From an uncultured Fodinibius sp. (GTDB lineage: Bacteria > Bacteroidota > Rhodothermia > Balneolales > Balneolaceae): a DNA stretch of 64,000 nucleotides. The stretch lies in assembly GCA_913056455.1 (NCBI GenBank), contig CAJXMJ010000004.1:56945-120944 (forward strand), read 5' to 3'. The notes below the pieces were generated by a model, which saw nothing but the letters and a program-made list of their open reading frames with translations, ran no database searches and had not been told where the DNA came from. This document shows positions 56,453-64,000 of this stretch, piece after piece. The position numbers were made by a program, and so were the translations under genes. The first letter of the stretch is position 1, and each line of letters starts with the position of its first letter.

Positions 56453-56872
56453 ATGAATTTAAACAAATCGGCAAAAATAGTTCTGGGTATATTAACGTTC
56501 CTCCCTTTGCTATTTTTAATTAGTACGCTGGGCTTTTTTGTTTTTAATTTTTTCTCAGTGTTTTTCTCTCAAGAACCGGAAATGCCCATGATGCTGTTTT
56601 CCTACCTGAGCTATGTCCTTCCCTATCTCTTTCTTATGATTCTGCTTGCTCTGGGGCTATTCGTTTTTTATATCGTTCATATTATTCGAAACTCTTCTTT
56701 GGACACTGAAAAGCGAATTCTATGGATCGTAGTTGTGTTTTTTGCTTATGGAGTTGCTTTACCTATCTACTGGTATATTCACATTTGGAAAAACAACGCT
56801 GCCAAAGCAACAAAAACTGATCAAATAACAGGCGATTACTATGAACCAGGAGCTCAATCCCAAGAATTTTAA
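56453..56872 (+). CDS. Three-helix membrane protein, PLDc_N-like
   Basis: A 139-residue protein with three transmembrane helices (about residues 8-32, 43-70 and 81-101) and the phrase RILWIVVVFFAYGVALPIYWYIHIWK, which resembles the membrane domain found in front of phospholipase D nucleases (PLDc_N). No catalytic domain follows. The start is the ATG at 56453; a TTG upstream lies inside the ald coding region. It follows ald by 10 bases and overlaps the next gene by 32 bases. Confidence 0.65.
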   Translation: MNLNKSAKIVLGILTFLPLLFLISTLGFFVFNFFSVFFSQEPEMPMMLFSYLSYVLPYLFLMILLALGLFVFYIVHIIRNSSLDTEKRILWIVVVFFAYGVALPIYWYIHIWKNNAAKATKTDQITGDYYEPGAQSQEF

Positions 56873-57209
56873 ACGTATCAGCATCATAAACTGGTTCCTG
56901 AGCGTACCTTTTTTCATGCTTTTTGCCTGGCCCTACTGGTATCTTGCAAATTTATCAGGAATCGAGCAATTCATTATTTATACAGGATGTTGCCTATTTT
57001 CCATCCCCTTTATGATTACCATTCTTCATGGACATGTTACCATGGCACTGGGCGAAGCACATCGCCATCACTATTACAATTGGCTGACCGATCATCCTCT
57101 TACCTACGGCTTGTTCTTTCATCCTATGATGGTTCGAACGAGATTTCGACTTATCCTATTAGTGATAAGTATTTTACTTTTCATTATTGGTTCTTTTCTC
57201 TCAAAATAA
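56841..57209 (+). CDS. Small membrane protein, unknown
   Basis: A 122-residue protein I do not recognise. It has about three to four transmembrane helices and a His-rich middle loop (EAHRHHYYNWLTDH, about residues 73-86). It overlaps the previous gene by 32 bases, in the +1 frame relative to it, which points to coupled translation. Function unknown. Confidence 0.65.
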   Translation: MNQELNPKNFKRISIINWFLSVPFFMLFAWPYWYLANLSGIEQFIIYTGCCLFSIPFMITILHGHVTMALGEAHRHHYYNWLTDHPLTYGLFFHPMMVRTRFRLILLVISILLFIIGSFLSK

Positions 57210-57212
57210 AAA

Positions 57213-57240
57213 AGGACACACCAACCTAATGATGTGTCCT
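57213..57240 (-). terminator. Terminator after acs
   Basis: A perfect 8-bp stem (AGGACACA / TGTGTCCT) with a 12-base loop. Read on the minus strand it ends in TTTTTTATTTT, so it serves the acs transcript. It begins 4 bases after the stop of the convergent membrane protein gene and may also stop that transcript. Confidence 0.85.
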
Positions 57241-57267
57241 CACAATATTGCTGAATTAAATTACCGA

Positions 57268-59166
57268 TCAGTATGCAGTTCCTTTTATGATTTCTTCTAC
57301 CACACTGGGATCAAGCAACGTTGAAGTATCGCCCATATCATCGGTTTCTCCGGCCGCAATTTTACGTAGAATACGACGCATAATTTTACCCGAGCGCGTT
57401 TTCGGCAATCCATCAACAATCTGAATTTTATCCGGTTTAGCTATCGGACTAATTATTTTTGAAACCAAATCATCGACTTCCTTCTTAAACGTTTCCGGCT
57501 CCGAAACACCGTCATCGCATGTCATAAAGGCAAAAATACCTTCGCCCTTCACATCATGTGGGTATCCCACAATGGCAGCTTCTACTACTTTGGGATGTTC
57601 ATCAATGGCATTTTCGATTTCAGCTGTACCCAATCGGTGACCAGAAACATTAAGCACGTCATCAACACGACCGGTGATACGATAGTAGCCGTCCTCATCA
57701 CGCCGACAGCCATCACCTGTAAAATAATAGCCGGGATAATCCTTAAAGTAGGTTTCCATATACCGCTCTTGGTTACCCCATATTCCGCGTGTCATGCCCG
57801 GCCATGGCTGTTTAATCACAAGATTCCCTTTAACACCATTGCCACCAACCTCTTTTCCGTCATCATCCATTAATGCAGGCTCAATGCCGGGTAGTGGCAA
57901 CGTAGCAAACCCCGGTTTTGTTGGCGTCACTCCCGCCAGTGGGGAGATCATAATGCCACCCGTTTCTGTTTGCCACCACGTGTCCACAATTGGACATTTC
58001 CCATTTCCGATCTTGTCGTGATACCAGTGCCACGCCTCTTCGTTAATAGGCTCTCCAACCGTTCCAAGCACTTCCAGCGAGCTAAGATCGTACTTGTTGA
58101 CATATTCAATATCTTCTTTCATCAGCGCCCGAATAGCTGTTGGAGATGTATAGAAATGCGTTACATTGTACTTCTCACAAACCTCCCACAGACGACCGGG
58201 ATCAGGATATGTTGGCGTTCCCTCGAAAATGATACCGGTTGCACCGTTCAGAAGCGGACCGTATAAAATGTAGGAGTGCCCTGTAATCCAACCCGCATCG
58301 GCCGTACACCAATAAACAGAATCCTCTTCAACCTGAAATACATTGCGGAAAGTATAGCTTGTATACACCATATATCCACCACAAGTATGAACTTGTCCCT
58401 TAGGCTTACCGGTCGACCCAGAGGTATAAAGAATAAACAGAGGATCTTCGGCATCCATCTCTACGGCTTCGTGCTCTTTGGATGCATTTCGAATTAAAAG
58501 GTGCCACCATTCATCGCGTCCTTCCTCCCAGTTGATATCGCGGTTTGTGCGCTGGCATACGATTACTTTTTCGACGGTAGGGCATTCTTCGAGTGCTTCA
58601 TCAGAAATATCTTTAAGCGGCACGTGTTTTTCTCCGCGACGCAATCCATCATTGGTGATTAGCATTTTAGCATCACAATCCTGGATACGCTCGGCCAGCG
58701 ATTGTGCAGAAAATCCGGCAAACACAATAGAATGCACCGCACCAATGCGAGCACAGGCAAGTGCTGCAATCATCAGCTCGGGTGTCATGGCCATATAAAT
58801 TGCTACGCGGTCGCCCTTTTCAATCCCTTTGTTTTCGAGGACATTGGCAAAACGACAGACATCCTCATGCAACTGTCGATAGGTAATCGTCCTACGAAAA
58901 GAATCTGGGTGGTTCGGCTCGAAAATAAATGCCGTTTTATTACCGATGGTATTCAAGTGGCGGTCTAAACAGTTTTCAGTAATGTTTAACTTCCCACCCT
59001 CAAACCACTTCACATTCCCATCTTTGAAACTTCCGCTATGCGTTTCATCCCATCGCTCACGCCAATAGAACGTTCCTGCCTCATGCTCCCAAAATTTTTC
59101 TGGATTTTTAATGCTATCGTTATAAACCTCTTTGTACTCTTCAAACGAATCAATATTTAACCACAT
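57268..59166 (-). CDS. acsA: Acetyl-CoA synthetase
   Basis: A 632-residue AMP-forming enzyme that activates acetate to acetyl-CoA. The P-loop YTSGSTGKPKG, DTWWQTETGG and the YYFTGDGCRRDEDGYY hinge block are present. Lys594 in TRSGKIMRR is the lysine whose acetylation inactivates the family. Length is normal. It stands alone and is divergent from the helicase gene. Confidence 0.96.
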   Translation of the reverse strand: MWLNIDSFEEYKEVYNDSIKNPEKFWEHEAGTFYWRERWDETHSGSFKDGNVKWFEGGKLNITENCLDRHLNTIGNKTAFIFEPNHPDSFRRTITYRQLHEDVCRFANVLENKGIEKGDRVAIYMAMTPELMIAALACARIGAVHSIVFAGFSAQSLAERIQDCDAKMLITNDGLRRGEKHVPLKDISDEALEECPTVEKVIVCQRTNRDINWEEGRDEWWHLLIRNASKEHEAVEMDAEDPLFILYTSGSTGKPKGQVHTCGGYMVYTSYTFRNVFQVEEDSVYWCTADAGWITGHSYILYGPLLNGATGIIFEGTPTYPDPGRLWEVCEKYNVTHFYTSPTAIRALMKEDIEYVNKYDLSSLEVLGTVGEPINEEAWHWYHDKIGNGKCPIVDTWWQTETGGIMISPLAGVTPTKPGFATLPLPGIEPALMDDDGKEVGGNGVKGNLVIKQPWPGMTRGIWGNQERYMETYFKDYPGYYFTGDGCRRDEDGYYRITGRVDDVLNVSGHRLGTAEIENAIDEHPKVVEAAIVGYPHDVKGEGIFAFMTCDDGVSEPETFKKEVDDLVSKIISPIAKPDKIQIVDGLPKTRSGKIMRRILRKIAAGETDDMGDTSTLLDPSVVEEIIKGTAY

Positions 59167-59324
59167 AGCAATTGTATTTTAGTTGGAAATATTCTTGTCT
59201 CTCAAACCACCTTATTTTAAATAATTAAAGCAGATAATCAAGTCAACTAAAGAAACAAATTATATTTAAATCATTTCCGTTAATAAATCTTACCCGATTT
59301 GAAATAAACAAGATTTCCATCTTA

Positions 59325-61787
59325 ATGAAAAGCAGCGGCTATCAAAAAATCGAACAATGGTTTTCCCGCCGGGGGTGGAACCCATTTGACTATCAACGAG
59401 AAGTCTGGAAAGCTTTTTTATCCGGAAAACATGGATTACTGAATGCCCCCACCGGGAGTGGTAAAACATACGCCCTCTATATGCCTGTGCTCATCAACTG
59501 GATTGATAAGCATCCCAAAACCTATACCGAACTCGCTGACAACGGACTCCAGCTTCTATGGATTACTCCGCTCAGAGCATTAGCCCGCGATATTGAGCAG
59601 GCCCTTCAACAGGTTGTTGATGATTTGGATATCCCCTGGCAGGTAGCCCGACGCACAGGTGATGTCTCATCCTATCAAAAGCAGAAAATGAAAGAGCAGA
59701 TGCCCGAGGTGCTCATTACCACCCCCGAAAGCCTCCATATCCTGATGGCTCAAAAAGGGTATCAAGATTACTTCTCTAACTTGAATGCGGTTGTCATTGA
59801 TGAATGGCACGAACTCCTGGGATCCAAACGCGGTATTCAGGTAGAGCTTGGATTGTCTCGATTAAAACACCTGCGACCTGAAATAAATATTTGGGGCATT
59901 TCGGCAACGATCGGCAACCTCCAGGAAGCACACGATGTATTGCTGGGAATCGACGAGAACAAAAATGATTCTACAATCATCAGAGCAGATGTAGAAAAGA
60001 AGTTACAAGTACAATCTGTTCTGCCCGATGATGTCGAAAAATTTCCATGGTCCGGACATTTAGGCACAAAACTTCTCCCAAAGGTTTTGCCCATTATTGA
60101 AGAAAGTCGCTCTACGCTCATTTTTACTAACACCCGTTCCCAATCCGAGATTTGGTTTCAACAACTATTAGAGGCAAAGCCTGAACTCGCTGGTACTATA
60201 GCATTGCACCATGGGTCATTGAGCAAAGAAGTTCGTCGTTGGGTTGAAGACGCATTGCATAAAGGCAAACTAAAGGCAGTAGTTTGTACTTCAAGTCTCG
60301 ATCTCGGGGTTGATTTCGCTCCTGTTGAAACGGTGGTACAAGTAGGAAGTCCCAAGGGAGTGGCGCGTTTTTTACAGCGGGCCGGACGCAGTGGCCATCA
60401 GCCGGGGTCAACCAGCCGCATTTTCTTTGTCCCAACCAATGCCCTTGAACTCATCGAAGCTGCTGCACTCAAGACGGCAGCGACACAAAAAGTAGCGCTG
60501 GAAAGTCGTGATCCTATCCTTAAACCATACGATGTACTAATCCAATACCTGATCACTCTGGCCGTTTCAGATGGATTTAAACCCAATCAAATATATGAGG
60601 AGATCAAAACGACCTTTGCCTACCAAACTCTGACTCAAAAGGAGTGGAACTGGATAATGGATTTTATAACAACAGGTGGTCAATCACTGACGGCCTATGA
60701 CGAGTATTCCAAAGTGATTGAAGAGGAAGGTCTTTACAAAGTTGTTGATAAGAAAATTAAGCGTCGCCATCGCATGTCGATCGGAACAATAATAAGCGAC
60801 ACGATGATGAGCGTGAAATATCTGAAAGGCGCACGTCTGGGAAGCATTGAAGAATGGTTTATTGCATCACTAAAACCGGGAGATACATTCTGGTTTGCAG
60901 GACGAAGTCTGGAACTTGTACGAACCAAGCAAATGACCGCTTACGTTCGCAGGGCAAATACATCCAAAGCCAAAGTACCCAGCTGGATGGGCGGACGTAT
61001 GTCGTTGTCTTCAAATATGAGCACCATGCTCCGCCGTAAAATACATCAGGCTATTGAAGGCTCGGCCAATGATATCGAACTAAAAACGATCCAACCTATT
61101 TTAGATGTGCAAAATGACTGGTCAACCTTGCCCGATGAGGATGAACTACTTATTGAACAAACCACTTCTCGCGAAGGCCACCATCTATTCTTTTATCCAT
61201 TTGAAGGACGTTACGTCCACGAAGGGATGTCAGCCCTAATTGCCTACCGCATTTCACAGCTCACGCCGATCACTTTTTCCATTGCCATGAATGATTACGG
61301 ATTTGAATTGCTATCAGATAAGAAAATCCCCATAAAAGAAGCACTTGAGCAAAACCTTTTTTCTGATGTAAATCTCGTCGAAGATATCTTTTCGAGCCTT
61401 AATGATACCGAGCTGGCCAAGCGGCGATTCCGAGGTATTTGCCATATATCCGGACTTATTTTCAAAGGATTTCCGGGTCAGCAAAAAGCCAGTCGACACC
61501 TGCAATCTTCATCGAGTCTGTTTTTTGATGTATTTGACCAATACGAGCCAGACAATCTACTGCTCCAGCAGGCCTATGACGAAGTACTTTCCTATCAGCT
61601 TGATGAAGTCCGATTACGGAAAGCTTTAAAACGTATCCAATCCCAACAAATAACACTTAAAACCACCGAGCGATTTACTCCGCTGGCTTTTCCAATTATG
61701 GTTGATAGGTTACGTGAACGACTGAGTTCTGAGAACCTAATAGATCGAGTACAGCGAATGCAATTACAGCTCGAAAAACATGTATAA
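59325..61787 (+). CDS. Ligase-associated DEXH-box helicase (Lhr type)
   Basis: An 820-residue superfamily 2 helicase. Walker A is APTGSGKT (44-48 for GSGKT), Walker B is DEWH (159-162), motif III ISATIG, and motif VI QRAGRSGHQPG. The C-terminal region of about 400 residues holds the winged-helix and DUF4145-like parts typical of Lhr proteins. This subfamily is called 'ligase-associated DNA damage response DEXH box helicase'. Its partners, the exonuclease and ligase, lie 10.5 kb to the left here instead of next to it, and PdeM follows. Confidence 0.92.
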   Translation: MKSSGYQKIEQWFSRRGWNPFDYQREVWKAFLSGKHGLLNAPTGSGKTYALYMPVLINWIDKHPKTYTELADNGLQLLWITPLRALARDIEQALQQVVDDLDIPWQVARRTGDVSSYQKQKMKEQMPEVLITTPESLHILMAQKGYQDYFSNLNAVVIDEWHELLGSKRGIQVELGLSRLKHLRPEINIWGISATIGNLQEAHDVLLGIDENKNDSTIIRADVEKKLQVQSVLPDDVEKFPWSGHLGTKLLPKVLPIIEESRSTLIFTNTRSQSEIWFQQLLEAKPELAGTIALHHGSLSKEVRRWVEDALHKGKLKAVVCTSSLDLGVDFAPVETVVQVGSPKGVARFLQRAGRSGHQPGSTSRIFFVPTNALELIEAAALKTAATQKVALESRDPILKPYDVLIQYLITLAVSDGFKPNQIYEEIKTTFAYQTLTQKEWNWIMDFITTGGQSLTAYDEYSKVIEEEGLYKVVDKKIKRRHRMSIGTIISDTMMSVKYLKGARLGSIEEWFIASLKPGDTFWFAGRSLELVRTKQMTAYVRRANTSKAKVPSWMGGRMSLSSNMSTMLRRKIHQAIEGSANDIELKTIQPILDVQNDWSTLPDEDELLIEQTTSREGHHLFFYPFEGRYVHEGMSALIAYRISQLTPITFSIAMNDYGFELLSDKKIPIKEALEQNLFSDVNLVEDIFSSLNDTELAKRRFRGICHISGLIFKGFPGQQKASRHLQSSSSLFFDVFDQYEPDNLLLQQAYDEVLSYQLDEVRLRKALKRIQSQQITLKTTERFTPLAFPIMVDRLRERLSSENLIDRVQRMQLQLEKHV

Positions 61788-61871
61788 ATTACTACCTTAT
61801 GGCTCCCAACGTTACACCATGAAACATGTATTTTCTTTTTTAAAACAAGATAATCACCTTTCCATCCTCTT

Positions 61872-62543
61872 ATGATACCCAATGCCCGGGCCTTTAAATT
61901 AAGGCATCAACGTCTCTGGCTATTAGCTCAAAAGGCAATCTACTGGCAAAAGCGAAACATACTTTTGATTGCTGATCTGCACCTCGGAAAATCCGGGCAT
62001 TTTAGAAAGAGTGGGATTGCCGTTCCTGAGGAAGTAGCACAATCAAACCTCAACAAACTTGACGACATTCTCGAGCTGACGAGTCCCGAGCATCTCATTA
62101 TCTTAGGTGATCTCTTTCACAGTAATATTAATAATGAGTGGAAGCAATTTATTGAGTGGCGGAAAAACCATGCCCAACTGGAAATAAGTCTGGTTATTGG
62201 AAATCATGATATTCTTGACGCCGAAAATTATCACAAAGGCCTTATAAATGTATTCAAAAAGTTATCGATAGATCCTTTTCTATTTGTACACGATATTGAA
62301 AATCTCTCTAATCAAAATAATAATGAATACACCCTATGCGGCCATATTCACCCAGCCGTTCAACTGAAAGGCCGTGGGCGACAAGCAATGAAATTACCTT
62401 GTTTTTATTTTAGAAAGGAATACGGAGTCTTACCTGCCTTTGGCAGTTTCACAGGTACACATGTGATAGAACCAACCACTGAAGACCAGGTTTTTATGAT
62501 TGTTGATTCTACAATACTCTCCCAAAAAGAACTGCAAAACTAA
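61872..62543 (+). CDS. pdeM: Ligase-associated DNA damage response metallophosphoesterase
   Basis: A 223-residue calcineurin-like phosphoesterase. The metal-binding motifs LIADLHLGK (Asp35, His37), ILGDLFHS, VIGNHDIL and LCGHIHPAV are intact. The GKSGHFRKSGIAVP stretch is typical of PdeM. In other genomes it sits with the helicase, ligase and exonuclease; here it follows the helicase after 84 bases. Its stop is 4 bases from the stop of the convergent sigma gene. Confidence 0.9.
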   Translation: MIPNARAFKLRHQRLWLLAQKAIYWQKRNILLIADLHLGKSGHFRKSGIAVPEEVAQSNLNKLDDILELTSPEHLIILGDLFHSNINNEWKQFIEWRKNHAQLEISLVIGNHDILDAENYHKGLINVFKKLSIDPFLFVHDIENLSNQNNNEYTLCGHIHPAVQLKGRGRQAMKLPCFYFRKEYGVLPAFGSFTGTHVIEPTTEDQVFMIVDSTILSQKELQN

Positions 62544-62547
62544 TATT

Positions 62548-63114
62548 CTATTGACGCCATTTTCGTTTAAAACAGTGATGCAATCGACTTAAAATACGCG
62601 ACTTCTTAGTACGTACATTGGCACCACTTATATCAAAGTGAGCACTGGCTTCTTTGGTAGTTGCATCGGGCTTATCAATAAAGTATTCGATAAAATTACG
62701 TGATTTTTCCCGGAGTTCATTCAAGCAGGCTTCAAGAATAGCCTGTCGATCCTTATCCATTAGATTCTGAAACTGCTCAGCGGGATCCACCAGATGATCC
62801 TGATGATCTTCGACAGGATTATTAAACCGATGCTGCTCTTTGGAAAGACGGAAATACTCGTGCCGACATGCACGTATCATATAGCTGAAAATATATTTTT
62901 CTTCTCGAATATTATCTTTCTTTATCTGTTCATAGACATTAAGAAATGCCTGCTGCGTACATTCCTCTGCGTCTTTTTCATTGGCATTTAACACCACTTG
63001 TAAGTAATCCTTAAGTCGATGCATCAGTTCTTCCAGCAGCTCATTGGCCTCACCTTCCCTATTCTGCTGAAGAGCATGTACTAATTCCGAATAATCAACT
63101 CTGGAGTTACTCAA
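62548..63114 (-). CDS. Sigma-70 family (ECF-like) RNA polymerase sigma factor
   Basis: A 188-residue protein with ECF-like architecture. Region 2 is recognisable in DAEECTQQAFLNVYEQI followed by FSYMIRACRHEYFRLSKEQ. Region 4 is a divergent helix-turn-helix (LNELREKSRNFIEYFI...TTKEASAHFDISGANVRTKKSRI). An N-terminal stretch of about 50 residues is helical. No anti-sigma gene is adjacent. It is divergent from the tandem lipoprotein genes and may read or regulate the AT-rich region between them; this is inference. Confidence 0.82.
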   Translation of the reverse strand: MSNSRVDYSELVHALQQNREGEANELLEELMHRLKDYLQVVLNANEKDAEECTQQAFLNVYEQIKKDNIREEKYIFSYMIRACRHEYFRLSKEQHRFNNPVEDHQDHLVDPAEQFQNLMDKDRQAILEACLNELREKSRNFIEYFIDKPDATTKEASAHFDISGANVRTKKSRILSRLHHCFKRKWRQ

Positions 63115-63569
63115 AGTACCCTATAAACCTAAAATTAACTGATCCACTCATCACGAACTGAACAAATAAAGCCTTCCGTAGTCATTCTGTTTTCTAATAT
63201 ATAACTATTGAATTGGCAAACAAATATTAGAATATAATTCTATAATAGAAACTGAATTAATTTTAAATTATTTAAAATATTATTTATCTAAATATTGATA
63301 TTTCTTGTAACATATTATCATTTATTACTCTTGTAATCTGGAGTAAAACATAATTAGAAATAAAAATTTAAATTATAATATAAATTTGTTACAAAATAAT
63401 TTTATACATAATAGCTTTCAGGCAAAGCTTTTTTTGTAACAAACCGAACTTTGATTACTCTTGTAATCAACTACCAGTATATCCTGAAAGTACGAATATG
63501 GCTTTTCGGGGATACACTGACATCAAAAACGTTACAAATTTAATCTAAACACAAAATCAGGAATCAGTT
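63115..63569. promoter_or_regulatory. AT-rich divergent intergenic region with clustered repeats
   Basis: 455 bases without a gene. Two sampled 60-base lines (63241-63300 and 63361-63420) are only about 8-10% GC; the line between them is about 22%. It holds a direct repeat ATTACTCTTGTAATC (63324-63338 and 63454-63468), of which the second copy is the centre of a 20-base palindrome TTGATTAC-TCTT-GTAATCAA (63451-63470), and TTTGTTACAAA / TTTGTAACAAA (63385-63395, 63433-63443). A TAAATTTG at 63381 matches the Bacteroidota -7 consensus but in such AT-rich DNA means little. Probably a double promoter region with operators. Confidence 0.6.
63304..63540. repeat. Cluster of six TTGTAA(C/T) elements
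   Basis: TTGTAAC at 63305-63311, TTGTAAT at 63331-63337, the same on the minus strand at 63388-63394 (GTTACAA), TTGTAAC at 63434-63440, TTGTAAT at 63461-63467, and a minus-strand copy at 63531-63537. Four lie on the plus strand and two on the minus. Six in about 237 bases is more than I would expect by chance even in DNA this AT-rich (estimate under one). They could be operator sites or sigma recognition elements; no CGT-type -10 sits at ECF spacing from those I checked. Confidence 0.55.
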
Positions 63570-63758
63570 ATGAAATCTTTGACCCACAAACTTCTCGCTA
63601 TGATCTTCTCCGTTGCCTTGTTCACCGGCTGTGCCTCAGTTACCGACCCCGGCCTTGACACCCAGGTCCAATCTGACATCGAGCAGCCTGCCGAAGTTAA
63701 CAGCCCTGACTTTGGGACCGAAGCCGGCATGGACCCTATCGTTGATCGACCTGAATAA
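63570..63758 (+). CDS. Small acidic lipoprotein, tandem copy 1
   Basis: A 62-residue protein I do not recognise. A signal peptide (Lys-rich start, hydrophobic core) ends in a lipobox LFTGC with Cys21, so the product is probably a lipoprotein. The mature 42 residues (CASVTDPGLDTQ onward) have 10 Asp/Glu, one Arg and no Lys, with five Pro, and look unstructured. The gene is 101/189 (53%) GC, far above its upstream region. An A-rich, SD-poor leader precedes the ATG. The only visible relative is the identical copy directly downstream. Confidence 0.7.
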   Translation: MKSLTHKLLAMIFSVALFTGCASVTDPGLDTQVQSDIEQPAEVNSPDFGTEAGMDPIVDRPE

Positions 63759-63812
63759 CTTCTACAGTTAAATCTTAACTCTCTCGTTTTTAATTAAAAA
63801 ACTCTCTCTATT
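63759..63812. promoter_or_regulatory. Spacer between the tandem copies with two inverted repeats
   Basis: 54 bases containing AGTTAA-ATC-TTAACT (63766-63780), 8 bases after the first stop, and the palindrome TTTTTAATTAAAAA, both AT-only or nearly so. The spacer is unlike the sequence before copy 1. It may hold a transcript end and the start of the next copy, or a processing site. It has no T-run after the hairpin strong enough to call a terminator. Confidence 0.4.
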
Positions 63813-64000
63813 ATGAAATCTTTGACCCACAAACTTCTCGCTATGATCTTCTCCGTTGCCTTGTTCACCGGCTGTGCCTCAGTTACCGACCCCGGCCTTG
63901 ACACCCAGGTCCAATCTGACATCGAGCAGCCTGCCGAAGTTAACAGCCCTGACTTTGGGACCGAAGCCGGCATGGACCCTATCGTTGATCGACCTGAATA
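63813..64000 (+). CDS. Small acidic lipoprotein, tandem copy 2 (cut by window end)
   Basis: All 188 bases seen are identical to copy 1, including every synonymous position; only the last base of the TAA stop falls outside the window. It encodes the same 62-residue lipoprotein (lipobox Cys21). The ATG is 54 bases after the copy 1 stop. Further copies may follow beyond the window. Confidence 0.7.
   Translation, partial: MKSLTHKLLAMIFSVALFTGCASVTDPGLDTQVQSDIEQPAEVNSPDFGTEAGMDPIVDRPE

Larger units (their letters stand above)
63570..64000 (+). repeat. Direct tandem repeat, 243-base period
   Basis: The block from 63570 recurs at 63813, giving a 243-base (81-codon) period. The shared part seen is 188 bases with no mismatch. 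Whether the spacer repeats too cannot be seen, because copy 2 runs off the window. Perfect identity suggests a very recent duplication, ongoing gene conversion or an assembly artefact. Confidence 0.95.

Noticed and set aside
63304..64000. Repeat array at the right end as a CRISPR or integron cassette array
   Set aside because: The repeated unit is a full coding gene of 188 identical bases rather than short repeats with unique spacers, and there is no integrase or attC-like structure in view.

Overview
This window looks like chromosomal DNA of a Gram-negative bacterium near Bacteroidota/Rhodothermota. My best guess is a Balneolaceae-type organism (Balneola, Gracilimonas or Fodinibius group). 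That rests on an outer-membrane gene set (bamA with three ompH/Skp-like genes), many signal peptides and lipoproteins, few Shine-Dalgarno sequences, a Bacteroidota-type N-terminal extension on alanine dehydrogenase, a ligase-associated DNA repair gene set, and many acidic proteins. No database search was possible, so the taxonomy is inference. Most of the window is ordinary, densely packed housekeeping DNA. I see no rRNA, tRNA, CRISPR array, insertion sequence or prophage.

Layout. 1-3.8 kb holds the rod-shape operon (end of mreC, mreD, PBP2, rodA), followed by rnhB (-) and a VWA-domain gene (+). 5.7-21.5 kb is one long minus-strand run, transcribed right to left: pyrG, a NUDIX hydrolase, an amidohydrolase, nadE, a LysM lytic transglycosylase, a secreted S41 protease, a PHP phosphoesterase, ribH, uppS, bamA and three ompH/skp paralogues. 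It combines envelope building (lipid carrier synthesis, outer-membrane protein insertion, periplasmic chaperones, peptidoglycan turnover, periplasmic proteolysis) with nucleotide and cofactor synthesis. 21.6-31.3 kb holds dnaE, trxA, an RsbW-like kinase, glutamate dehydrogenase, an HNH nuclease, mnmA, a secreted DUF4412 protein and an RskA-like anti-sigma factor.

31.4-43.5 kb holds a membrane phosphoesterase, a YyaL-like protein with methylglyoxal synthase, a class III nucleotidyl cyclase, ndk, a NamZ-like muramidase, rlmB, two small membrane proteins with a glycerophosphodiesterase, and small enzymes (YjbQ, alpha/beta hydrolase, ThpR, acylphosphatase). 43.6-49.8 kb holds oxyR, terC, and an exonuclease-ligase pair followed by a helix-hairpin-helix glycosylase-like gene. 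49.8-59.2 kb holds a sodium:solute symporter, groEL/groES, rsmA, ald, two membrane proteins and acs. 59.3-62.5 kb holds the helicase and phosphoesterase that usually accompany the exonuclease-ligase pair, so the four-gene ligase-associated repair set is split in two here.

The right end (63.1-64.0 kb) is the least ordinary part. A sigma-70/ECF-like gene points away from a very AT-rich 455-base region that carries six TTGTAA(C/T) elements and duplicated palindromes. Next comes a 62-residue acidic lipoprotein gene, repeated in tandem with perfect nucleotide identity on a 243-base period and running off the end of the window. The gene is about 53% GC against roughly 10-20% just upstream. This is my leading candidate for an undescribed system. 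A second candidate is the glycosylase-like gene at 48.8 kb, which appears to lack the family's catalytic aspartate.
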